From the NCBI RefSeq assembly GCF_010499245.1, contig NZ_JAAGOW010000002.1, positions 930,001 to 994,000 on the forward strand: a stretch of DNA of 64,000 bases, given 5' to 3'. The position numbers were made by a program, and so were the translations under genes. The stretch comes from Variovorax sp. WS11. Lineage in GTDB: Bacteria > Pseudomonadota > Gammaproteobacteria > Burkholderiales > Burkholderiaceae_C. The first letter of the stretch is position 1; every line of letters begins with the position of its first letter. This document shows positions 7,767-15,209 of the stretch, piece after piece. Under the pieces are notes generated by a model, which worked only from the letters and a program-made list of their open reading frames with translations, was not told the DNA's origin and made no database searches.

Positions 7767-9245
7767 TCAGCGGTTTTCCCAGCCCCCGCCCAGCGCGAGG
7801 AAGAGATTGACTTGGTCCGAAGCCAGCTTGCTGTCGGCCGCGGCCACCGACTGCTCGACCGTGGTCAGCGTGCGGTCCGCGTCGAGCACCGGCAGATAGC
7901 CTTGCCGGCCCAGCGCGAAGAGCTGCTGCGTGTCCTCCGACGCGCGGCGGGCCTTCTGGCGCGCGGCTTCGAGCAGCGCGCGCCGCTCCAGGTCGCGGGC
8001 ATAGACCTCGAGGGCGCTCTCCGCTTCCTTCAGCGCGTTCAGCACCGTGCCGTCGAAGCGCGCCAGCGCCACCTGCTGATCGGCGTCGGCGCTGCGGATG
8101 CGCGCCTGGATGCGGGAGCGGTCGGGAAACTGCCAGTTGATCAGCGGGCCGATCGAGAACTTGAAGGTGTCGGCATCGAGAAAATTCTTTCCCAGCCCCG
8201 CCGAGCCGAGCGATGCGCCCAGCGTGACCTTCGGGTACAGATCGGCCGTCGCGATGCCGATGCGGGCGGTCGCCGAATGCAGTTCGAACTCGGCGCGTCG
8301 GATGTCGGGCCGGCGGCTCAGCAGGCCGGCGCCGTCGCCGATGGGGATCGGCCGCGCGAGGCCCGGCTCCTGCTCGCAGGCCTGCACCGTGCGCGGGAAG
8401 TCCTCGGGCGCCTTGCCGGTCAGCACCGCCAGGCGGTAGAGCGCGAGGCGCCTTTGCGCGTTCAAGGCCGGCAAGCTGGCGCGCACCTGGTCCACCTGCG
8501 CCGAGGCGCGAGTGACGTCCACCGTGTTGCCCCGGCCCCCGCGGAACAGCGCCTGGGTCAGCTCGGCGCTCTTCTCCTGCAGTGCGACCGAGCGAGTCGC
8601 CACCGCGATCTCGCGCCCGGCCAAGCAGGCGTCGAGAAAGGCACGGGTGGTTTCGGCCACCACCGTGACGCGCGTCGCGTCGTAGGCGGCGCGGGCCGCG
8701 CTGCTGTCTGCCTGGGCCGATTCGATGGTGCGCGCGATCTGCCCGAACAGGTCCACCTGGTAGGACACGCCGGCGCCCAGGCCGTAGGTGACGTTGTTCG
8801 ACAGGGGCTTGCCGGGCCGCAGCTCTTCCTCGGCCGAGCGGCGGCCGTAGGTCGTGGTGGCCAGCAGGCTGGTGCTCGGGCGGCGCCCGGCATCGGCGTA
8901 GTCCTGGCCGGCCAGGGCGCGCTCGATGTTGCCGGCGGCAATGCGCAGATCGGTGTTGGCCGCGAGGGCCTCCTGCACCAGGCCATCGAGCGTGGGGCTT
9001 TCATAGAGGCGCCACCAGTCGCCGGGCACGGGCTCGCGCACGAAGGCGGCCTCGGAGCCGCCGAGCCAGGGGCCGTTCGCGGACTGGCCGTTGATGGCCG
9101 CATCGGCCGGGCGCTGGTAGTTGGGGCCGACGGCGGCACAGGCCGCCAGCAGTGCAGCCATGGCGAGCATGAGCAGGCGGAACACTGAAAACCCTTCGCC
9201 TTCGGCTACGGTGCTATGAGCCTTCGGAGCGGCCGTGCGGCTCAT
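7767..9245 (-). CDS. RND/AaeAB-type outer-membrane efflux lipoprotein (NodT family)
   Basis: 492 residues from the ATG used here. A lipobox LAAC (C36) is followed by AVGPNYQRP, the standard mature start of NodT/OprM-type lipoproteins; two OEP repeats with long coiled segments follow (SLLSRRPDIRRAEFEL, FPDRSRIQARI). The ATG overlaps the HlyD stop (ATGA). The first 20 codons lie in a dispersed repeat; an in-frame GTG at 9185, six bases after GAAGGG, would give a more ordinary 15-residue signal peptide and may be the true start. It forms the trimeric exit duct for the HlyD/FUSC pump encoded upstream. Confidence 0.9.
   Translation of the reverse strand: MSRTAAPKAHSTVAEGEGFSVFRLLMLAMAALLAACAAVGPNYQRPADAAINGQSANGPWLGGSEAAFVREPVPGDWWRLYESPTLDGLVQEALAANTDLRIAAGNIERALAGQDYADAGRRPSTSLLATTTYGRRSAEEELRPGKPLSNNVTYGLGAGVSYQVDLFGQIARTIESAQADSSAARAAYDATRVTVVAETTRAFLDACLAGREIAVATRSVALQEKSAELTQALFRGGRGNTVDVTRASAQVDQVRASLPALNAQRRLALYRLAVLTGKAPEDFPRTVQACEQEPGLARPIPIGDGAGLLSRRPDIRRAEFELHSATARIGIATADLYPKVTLGASLGSAGLGKNFLDADTFKFSIGPLINWQFPDRSRIQARIRSADADQQVALARFDGTVLNALKEAESALEVYARDLERRALLEAARQKARRASEDTQQLFALGRQGYLPVLDADRTLTTVEQSVAAADSKLASDQVNLFLALGGGWENR
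9221..9244. repeat. Short dispersed repeat, copy 1 (at an efflux gene junction)
   Basis: This 24-bp stretch is identical except for one base to 62157-62180, 53 kb away. The shared core contains GGCCGTGCGGCTCA. In both places it sits at the junction of two co-oriented minus-strand genes, at or next to an ATGA stop/start overlap. On the minus strand it starts TGAGCCGCACGG and is followed by GGCTCA, so a TGAGCC/GGCTCA hairpin is possible. It looks like a mobile or recombining intergenic repeat. Confidence 0.55.
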
Positions 9246-10144
9246 GACGGAGCTCCTTGCGCCACGGTGGCCTTGCGCGGCGCCTCGATGACTTCGACGG
9301 TCGCGGTGCGTCCCGCGATCAGCCGCGCGTCCTGCGGCACGCGGTCGAGCTGCACCCGCACCGGGATGCGCTGCGCGAGGCGGACCCAGTTGAAGGTCGG
9401 ATTGACGTTGGCCAGCAGGCTCGAGCTGCCGCCGCGTTCGCGGTCCTCGATGCCGGCCGCGATGCTGTCGACATGCCCCTCGAACCACTGCGTCTCGCCG
9501 ATCAGCCGCACGCGCACCGGCGCGCCGACTGCGATGCGGCCGAGCTTGGTCTCCTCGAAGTAGCCCTGCACGTGCAGGGACTGTCGGTCCACCAGCGCGA
9601 AGACGGGCCGGCCCGCCGTCGCATAGGCGCCGGGGCGAAGATCCAGGTTGGTCACCCAGCCATCGACCGGTGCGCGCACCTCGGTGCGGGCCAGGTTGAG
9701 CCGCGCCGTATCCAGCAACGACGAGGCCTGCGCCAAGCTGGCCTTGAGCTGGTCGACCTTGGTCCCGCCCTGCTCGCGCAGCTCGGCGGGCACCAGGTCG
9801 CCCAGCGTCACGTTGCGGCGGTTCTCGCGCCGCGCCTGCTCGATCTGCACGCGCAGCCCCTGCACCGTGGCCTCGGCCTGGGCCACCGCGAGCTGGTAGC
9901 GGGCACGGTCGATGGTGAAGAGCACGTCGCCCTGGCGGACGATCTGGTTGTCGCGCACGACGATCTGCTCGACCAGGCCCGACACATCGGGCGCGACCTG
10001 GATCACGTCGGCGCGCACGCGCCCGTCGCGCGTCCAGGGCGCCTCGCGGTAATGGTCCCAGGTGAGACGGCCGACACCCAGGGCGGCGCCCACGAGGGCC
10101 AGCGTGAGCGCCACGCGCCCGATGGTTTGAATGGCTGGTTTCAT
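9242..10144 (-). CDS. HlyD/EmrA-type membrane-fusion protein (AaeA-like)
   Basis: 300 residues. One N-terminal membrane helix (about 8-28) is followed by REAPWTRDGRVRADVIQVAPDVSGLV, typical of the AaeA/EmrA/YibH group, a coiled coil (about 85-145), the second half of the biotinyl-lipoyl domain (TEVRAPVDGWVTNLDLRPGAYA) and a beta-barrel domain. These adaptors link inner-membrane FUSC or MFS pumps to the outer-membrane duct. It starts six bases after the DUF1656 gene and overlaps the outer-membrane gene by four bases (ATGA), so all four pump genes form one transcription unit. Aromatic acids are the usual substrates of AaeAB; the substrate here is unknown. Confidence 0.92.
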   Translation of the reverse strand: MKPAIQTIGRVALTLALVGAALGVGRLTWDHYREAPWTRDGRVRADVIQVAPDVSGLVEQIVVRDNQIVRQGDVLFTIDRARYQLAVAQAEATVQGLRVQIEQARRENRRNVTLGDLVPAELREQGGTKVDQLKASLAQASSLLDTARLNLARTEVRAPVDGWVTNLDLRPGAYATAGRPVFALVDRQSLHVQGYFEETKLGRIAVGAPVRVRLIGETQWFEGHVDSIAAGIEDRERGGSSSLLANVNPTFNWVRLAQRIPVRVQLDRVPQDARLIAGRTATVEVIEAPRKATVAQGAPS

Positions 10145-10150
10145 GGCGTC

Positions 10151-10381
10151 TCACCCCAGAAGAGAAAACAATCGGACTTGCAGGGCATCGGCAGCGAAAG
10201 CCACGCCACCCCACAGAAGCATGAAGAGGGCGAGGTCGACGAGCGCCGGGTGCCATACCAGGCGATAGGCGCCGACGTGCGCCAAGCCCTTGCGCAGCAG
10301 CAGGAGCAGCAGTACGGCGAAGAACGCCGACACCAGCCCCGCGTTGATGAAGATCCCGAACAGGCTGACTTCGGCTAGCAC
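10151..10381 (-). CDS. DUF1656 small membrane protein (AaeX-like)
   Basis: 76 residues with two membrane segments (about 8-28 and 49-66) and the conserved opening EVSLFGIFINA of DUF1656/AaeX proteins. It overlaps the end of the FUSC gene by seven bases and precedes the HlyD gene, the same order as aaeX in enterobacterial aaeXAB. The molecular role of AaeX is not established; it is consistently encoded with this type of efflux pump. Confidence 0.88.
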   Translation of the reverse strand: MLAEVSLFGIFINAGLVSAFFAVLLLLLLRKGLAHVGAYRLVWHPALVDLALFMLLWGGVAFAADALQVRLFSLLG

Positions 10382-12426
10382 GTCGCACGCTCCTCGCTTC
10401 GGTAGGGCGGCGCATCGGGGAACAAGCCCACGCGCAGGCCCGTGGCCGCGGCCAGGCCTCGCAGGCGCAACTCCCCGGCCTGCAGGCCCAGGAGCCGATG
10501 AATCGTCTGGTCGACGGCCTTCAGCAATTCGGCCGCCGGCGCGGCGGGGCCCTTGCGGACCTGGAAGCGGAAGTGGTCCGCGATGCGCTGCAAGGCCGCA
10601 TCGGCAGCCTGCGCCACGGTGCCGCCGCTTTGGTGCGCCACCTCGCGCAGGTCCGCCACATTGACGCCCAGGCGCAGGTCATCGAGCGCATCCGCCTGGC
10701 GCAGCCCCTCGGCGCCGCCGGCCCGCGCCAGGCGCGGCAGGAGCAGGCTTGCGCGGTCGAGCATGCGGCTGGCCCAGCCGCTGCGCCCCTGCAGCCGGCG
10801 CGCATCGGCCAGCGCCGCGAGATCGCGCCACCCCGCCCGCAGAATGCGCCATGCGCTGGTCTCCGCGCTCAGCACGCGCATGATCGAACTCACCAGCAGC
10901 GCGATGATGCCGCCCGCGAGCGCCCCCAGGAAGATCGCGATGAAGGCGTCGAAGTCGCCCCGGTGGGCCGGCTGCAGCGCGATCAACGTCTGCGAGGTCA
11001 AGGCAAAGCCGTACCCGTGCAGCCAGTACCGCGGCGACCCGAGGAACAAGGCCGTGCCGAAGTACAGGGGGAGCATGGCGAGCGCCAGCGTGCCGAAGCC
11101 GTCGACCGCAGGCAGGATCGCGAAAAGATAGAGCGCGGCGACCGGCGCGGCGGCGAGCGTCGCGGCGACGAAGAGCCTCTGCATCGGACGCGCGTCGTCG
11201 GCGAACGCGAAGACGGCTGAACCCGTGGCCGCGATGCCGACCGCCGCCGCCCCCTGCTGCCACCCGATCGCGATGACCAGCCCACCCGCCAGCATCACGG
11301 CGATCCCCGCGGCCAGGCCGGCGTAGGCGGCCAGGCCGTGGTCCAGATGCAGGCGCCGACTTCCGTGCGCGCCGATCATCTGCTGCAGCTGCGCATCATG
11401 GGCACGCCCCGGATCGCGAACGAACTCGCGCAGGTAAAGCACCTCGTCCCACGCGCGGGCCAGTTCCGCCAGGCGTTGCACCAGGCTGGCCGCCAGCATC
11501 TCGGTCCACTGCGGCACGGTGCCCGGCGCCGGCAGGGCGTGCCGGCCCGCCGCAAGCAGCTGCTCGATTTGCTGGCGGTCGCCGGCCTGCGCTTGCCCCA
11601 TCCACGCGCGCAGCTCGGCCACGTGCAGCGACAAGGCCTGCGGCACGGCGCCCTGCTTCGCGATGGTGCCGAGGCGCTGCTCCACGCCGTTCCACAGGGG
11701 CAGCAGGGACACCAGCCGCTCCTCCAGCGCCGAGACGACGCGTGCGTCGGCATTCCCGGCGCCCGCGTCGAAGCGCTGGCCGATCGCGAGCTGGTGCAGC
11801 TCGCCCAGGTCCGCGGCCATGCGCTTGCGCGCCGCCTGCTCCGCCGCCGGCGCCGGCTCGGGCGCAAGGGCCGCGAGCATCCAGGCGCGCGCATCCTTCA
11901 GGATCGCGTTCAGCTTCGCATCCATCTGCGACTTGAGGGTGCGGGGAAAGACCAGGTTGTGCACCACCGTCGCACTGAGCGTGCCGATCGCGATTTCCTC
12001 GACGCGCAGGATCGCGTTGTCGAAGAGCTGCGACGGATCGCCGGCCATCGGGAGTCCGACCAGGGCCAGCGTGTAGCCCGCGAGCAGGAACAGGTAGGTG
12101 CGCGGGCTCCGGTCCAGCAGCGCCAGGTAGACGCACAAGGCCAGCCAGCCGGCAATGGCCGCAATCATCAGCTCGGGCGAGTTGACGAGCCCGGGAAGGA
12201 TCAGCATCGATGCGCCCATGCCGAGCGCGGTGCCACCCATGCGATAGAGCGCCCGCGAGAACACGGCGCCGGAGGCCCCCGCCAGCGGCTGGCTGGTGAT
12301 GAAGACCGTCAGCGCGGCCCACCACGGATTGGGCAGGCCGGCGCTGAAGGCGACGGACAAGGCCAGCAGCGCTGCGACGGTGCAGTTGAATGCGTAGACG
12401 ATGCCGCGGGAGTTGAGGACACTCAT
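10375..12426 (-). CDS. FUSC-family inner-membrane efflux protein (AaeB-like)
   Basis: 683 residues. Two blocks of membrane helices (about 10-165 and 350-510) flank cytoplasmic segments, the pattern of FUSC/AaeB/YccS proteins; N-terminal AFNCTVAALLALSVAFSAGLPNPWWAALTVFITSQPLAG is characteristic. AaeB pumps aromatic carboxylic acids and serves as a metabolic relief valve; this protein probably does a similar job with the HlyD and OMF partners downstream. An in-frame TTG at 12435 is a less likely start than the ATG used. It is the first gene of a six-gene minus-strand unit, divergent from chaC across 180 bases with no obvious operator. Confidence 0.9.
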   Translation of the reverse strand: MSVLNSRGIVYAFNCTVAALLALSVAFSAGLPNPWWAALTVFITSQPLAGASGAVFSRALYRMGGTALGMGASMLILPGLVNSPELMIAAIAGWLALCVYLALLDRSPRTYLFLLAGYTLALVGLPMAGDPSQLFDNAILRVEEIAIGTLSATVVHNLVFPRTLKSQMDAKLNAILKDARAWMLAALAPEPAPAAEQAARKRMAADLGELHQLAIGQRFDAGAGNADARVVSALEERLVSLLPLWNGVEQRLGTIAKQGAVPQALSLHVAELRAWMGQAQAGDRQQIEQLLAAGRHALPAPGTVPQWTEMLAASLVQRLAELARAWDEVLYLREFVRDPGRAHDAQLQQMIGAHGSRRLHLDHGLAAYAGLAAGIAVMLAGGLVIAIGWQQGAAAVGIAATGSAVFAFADDARPMQRLFVAATLAAAPVAALYLFAILPAVDGFGTLALAMLPLYFGTALFLGSPRYWLHGYGFALTSQTLIALQPAHRGDFDAFIAIFLGALAGGIIALLVSSIMRVLSAETSAWRILRAGWRDLAALADARRLQGRSGWASRMLDRASLLLPRLARAGGAEGLRQADALDDLRLGVNVADLREVAHQSGGTVAQAADAALQRIADHFRFQVRKGPAAPAAELLKAVDQTIHRLLGLQAGELRLRGLAAATGLRVGLFPDAPPYRSEERATC

Positions 12427-12606
12427 GGGGTCCAAATCTAGTCATCGCAGTCCGAGCCGGAAAGACAAGCGGCGCCAATGGATCTTTGCAAACCGGGGAA
12501 CAATCGCGGCCAACGCGGAAGGGCCCCACGGTATTTCACAAACTGCAAAAGAGAGTTGCCGGCTTGGCCCTCTATCGGACTGAACACGCGCCGTAGAGTC
12601 ACGTCG

Positions 12607-13299
12607 ATGCTTCCGCCCCACCCCGAACACGAGTCGATGCGCCGGCGCCTGGCCGACGGAGTCCTGCTCGCGTCGCTGCGTGCCGACGCGCCTCCGGGGG
12701 TCCGGGTCCGAACCGACGCGGAGTTGGACCAGTCCCTGGCAGACGCTCTTCGTCACCATGATCCCGCCGAGGATCTGTACGTCTTCGGCTACGGATCGCT
12801 GATGTGGAATCCGGCGATAGACGCGGTTCACATGAGCGTCGCGCGGGTCCAGGGCTGGCACCGGCGCTTCTGCCTGCGCATGATCTTCGGGCGAGGCACG
12901 GTCGCGGAGCCCGGCGCCATGCTGGCGCTGGACCGGGGCGGCGCATGCCACGGGTTGCTGTTCCGCATCGAGGCCGCCAAGGTGCTGCCGGAGGCGCGAT
13001 TGCTTTGGAGGCGAGAAATGCTGGCCGGCTCCTACGAGGCTCGATGGATCAGGGCCTGCACGGACGCAGCACCGGTGCGGGCCCTCACCTTCGTTGCCAG
13101 CCGGCACCATGAGAGGTACATCGGCGCTCAGCCGATCGAGCATGTCGTCCGCCTCATTCGAACGGGCCAGGGGCCGCTCGGCACTTCGCGTGCCTATTTC
13201 GAGTCCATGCTGCAGACGCTCGAAGGGCTCCGCATCCGGGACCTGGGCATGGAACGACTGCGGCGAGCGATCCTTCTTGCGGATCGGGACGCGCCGTAG
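12607..13299 (+). CDS. ChaC-type gamma-glutamylcyclotransferase
   Basis: 230 residues. The signature YVFGYGSLMWNP (58-69) forms the 5-oxoproline binding loop of the gamma-glutamylcyclotransferase fold; GPLGTSRAYFESML near the end is typical of the ChaC branch. ChaC proteins cleave glutathione to 5-oxoproline and Cys-Gly in the cytosol. The start is the ATG at 12607; a longer in-frame reading to 12478 covers sequence unlike the family. It lies divergent from the efflux operon and converges with a LysR gene nine bases away. No operon partner. Confidence 0.88.
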   Translation: MLPPHPEHESMRRRLADGVLLASLRADAPPGVRVRTDAELDQSLADALRHHDPAEDLYVFGYGSLMWNPAIDAVHMSVARVQGWHRRFCLRMIFGRGTVAEPGAMLALDRGGACHGLLFRIEAAKVLPEARLLWRREMLAGSYEARWIRACTDAAPVRALTFVASRHHERYIGAQPIEHVVRLIRTGQGPLGTSRAYFESMLQTLEGLRIRDLGMERLRRAILLADRDAP

Positions 13300-13307
13300 C
13301 CCGCCGA

Positions 13308-14219
13308 TCAGACGCGTCGCAGGTGGTCGTGCCGCTCGAAGAGCGTGACGGCCCAATCGATGAAGACGCGGACCTTGGCGCTCAGGTAGCGATTCGGCGA
13401 GTAGAGAACGTGCACGGGACTGCGAGGGGTCCGCCAGTCCTCCAGGAGTGCCACAAGCTGGCCGGCCTTCACGGCTGCGTGCACGGCGTACGCCGGCGCC
13501 TGGATGACGCCCAGCCCCGCCAGGCCGGCTGCAAGGTAGGAGTTGGTGTCGTTCACGATGAGCTTGTGGCTGGGGGTGAAGGCCGAATCGCTGGTTCCGT
13601 CGGAAAAGCGGAACGGCAACGGGCGGCCGGTTTCCGCGGACAGCAGGCCCACGGTGGGACGCGCCACCAGCTCTTCGGGCGTCTTCGGCGTGCCGTGGGC
13701 CTGCAGGAAGCTGGGCGTCGCGCAGGTCGTGAAGCAGAAGGAGCCGATCTGCCGAGCCACGATCATCTGCTCGCTGATCTTGCCGGCGCGGATCGCGCAG
13801 TCGATGCCTTCGGCAACCAGGTCACTGCGCCGGTTTCCGACGCTGAGCTCGACTTCGACCTCGGGATAGTCCCTGTAGAACTCGGCAAGCGCGGGCAGGA
13901 TGACCATCGTGCCGATCGCGACGGCCGTCTCGACGCGCACCTTGCCTGCGGGCTTGCCGCGGGACAGCTTGGTGGAGGATTCGATGTCGGCAAGATCGGC
14001 GAGCAGTCGCACCACGCGTTCATAGTAGGACGCGCCTTCCGGCGTCAGCGTGACGGCGCGGGTCGTGCGATGCAACAGGCGCACCTCCAGCGCCTGTTCG
14101 AGATGCTGGATCAGACGGGTCACGGTGGCGTTCGGCACGTCGAGCGTGTCGGCCGCCTTCGTGAAGTTGCCGGCTTCAACCACCCGGACGAAGGCGTTCA
14201 TCGCAGCAATGCGGTCCAT
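13308..14219 (-). CDS. LysR-family transcriptional regulator
   Basis: 303 residues. The N-terminal winged helix (MNAFVRVVEAGNFTKAADTLDVPNATVTRLIQHLEQALEVRLLHRTTR, about 6-55) is followed by a periplasmic-binding-like effector domain. The sequence belongs to the large AaeR/DmlR-like group. It is divergent from the MaoC gene across 262 bases, so it most likely controls MaoC and perhaps the Tat-exported epoxide hydrolase beyond; since AaeR is a LysR regulator of aaeXAB, the nearby efflux operon is a second possible target. The ATG used is the one in register with LysR family starts; an upstream extension of 16 residues lacks similarity. Confidence 0.92.
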   Translation of the reverse strand: MDRIAAMNAFVRVVEAGNFTKAADTLDVPNATVTRLIQHLEQALEVRLLHRTTRAVTLTPEGASYYERVVRLLADLADIESSTKLSRGKPAGKVRVETAVAIGTMVILPALAEFYRDYPEVEVELSVGNRRSDLVAEGIDCAIRAGKISEQMIVARQIGSFCFTTCATPSFLQAHGTPKTPEELVARPTVGLLSAETGRPLPFRFSDGTSDSAFTPSHKLIVNDTNSYLAAGLAGLGVIQAPAYAVHAAVKAGQLVALLEDWRTPRSPVHVLYSPNRYLSAKVRVFIDWAVTLFERHDHLRRV

Positions 14220-14407
14220 GCGCTGTCTCCTTGGGGTGTGGGAGACGGCCATTAGAACGCATCGCATTCCGCTCGAAGAAGGTCGTCGTCAGCTGCCCGT
14301 CCATGCTGAAGACGACGAACGCAATTCTTGATGCCTTTGAAAAAGTGCTTTCAGCGCTGCCCCCTTACTTCGTCGTGCTCCGGTCCCTAGAGTGCAACCC
14401 AGCGTCT

Positions 14408-14470
14408 CGAATGCATGCGCATTCGGAAGCACCCTCCAGCCGCAAGACGGAACACCGCACGCATTCGAAT
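14408..14470 (+). promoter_or_regulatory. Candidate operator sites upstream of the MaoC gene
   Basis: A dyad CGAATG (14408-14413) / CATTCG (14420-14425) with a six-base centre, and an ATTCGAAT palindrome (14463-14470) just before the ribosome site AGGAGAG of the MaoC gene. GCATTCGAA recurs at 15174-15182 upstream of the epoxide hydrolase. LysR proteins bind T-N11-A dyads, so these may be LysR sites; this is inference from position and symmetry. Confidence 0.3.
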
Positions 14471-14481
14471 AGGAGAGCACC

Positions 14482-14964
14482 ATGAACGACCTTCTGTACC
14501 TCGACGACCTCAGAGTCGGAGACACCTTCAAGACCGCCAGCCACACGCTGCATGCCGATCAGGTCCGGTTCTTTGCCATGCACTTCGACCCGCAGCCGTT
14601 CCATCTGGACGATGCCGCCGCCAGGCAGTCGATCTTCGGCGGCTTGGCCGCCAGCGGCTGGCACACGGCGGCGACCACGATGCGCTTGCTGGTGACCAGC
14701 GGCCCGCCACTGGCCGATGGCATCGTCGGCGCCGGAGCGAAGGTCGAATGGAAAGCCCCCACCCGTCCCGGTGATGTGTTGCGGGTCGAGAGCGAAGTCA
14801 CGGACATCACGCCTTCCCGCTCTCGGCCCGACCGGGGGACGGTGGTGATGCGCTCGGACACGCTCAACCAGCGCGACGAGATCGTGCAGACGATGACCGC
14901 CACCCTGATGGTCTCCCGCCGCCCCGCCCAGGATGTTGGAAGGTCGTCAAGGAGAGCGTCATGA
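14482..14964 (+). CDS. MaoC-family dehydratase (hot-dog fold)
   Basis: 160 residues. FFAMHFDPQPFHLDDAAA carries the (R)-hydratase 2 catalytic pair, D36 and H41, of MaoC-like enoyl hydratases; FGGLAASGWHTAA follows as usual. Such enzymes add water to enoyl-CoA esters or act on other acyl thioesters in the cytosol. AGGAGAGC stands seven bases before the ATG. It is divergent from the LysR gene and about 245 bases upstream of a Tat-exported epoxide hydrolase on the same strand. The substrate is unknown. Confidence 0.88.
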   Translation: MNDLLYLDDLRVGDTFKTASHTLHADQVRFFAMHFDPQPFHLDDAAARQSIFGGLAASGWHTAATTMRLLVTSGPPLADGIVGAGAKVEWKAPTRPGDVLRVESEVTDITPSRSRPDRGTVVMRSDTLNQRDEIVQTMTATLMVSRRPAQDVGRSSRRAS

Positions 14965-15146
14965 TCCTGCGATCGATCGAGAAGCGCCCGCTGTCCGACG
15001 AGCCTTTGGATGCGATCAGGGTGCCTGCCGACCGCGACGTCGACAGCCACAGGATGACTCAGCCGAACGTGGCTGCATCGACGCGCCCCACCCGCGCGGC
15101 GGCAACTGAATGGGATGAGTGGAAGGCCGTGCGAGATGTGGGCTGA
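14961..15146 (+). CDS. Possible small ORF overlapping the MaoC gene end
   Basis: 61 codons starting at an ATG that overlaps the MaoC stop (ATGA). The predicted product is hydrophilic, shows no recognisable domain and no membrane or signal segment. The overlap is the only positive sign; in DNA of this GC content an open frame of this length is easily fortuitous. If it is not coding, 14965-15209 is an intergenic stretch holding only the GCATTCGAA motif and the leader of the next gene. Confidence 0.2.
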   Translation: MILRSIEKRPLSDEPLDAIRVPADRDVDSHRMTQPNVAASTRPTRAAATEWDEWKAVRDVG

Positions 15147-15209
15147 TCTCTCCAACTGCCCACGCCTGAAAAGGCATTCGAAATCTCCATCCACACAAGG
15201 GTCCGTTCA

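Noticed and set aside
14961..15146. Small ORF as a firm gene
   Set aside because: Only the ATGA overlap supports it; listed with low confidence and not used in any finding.
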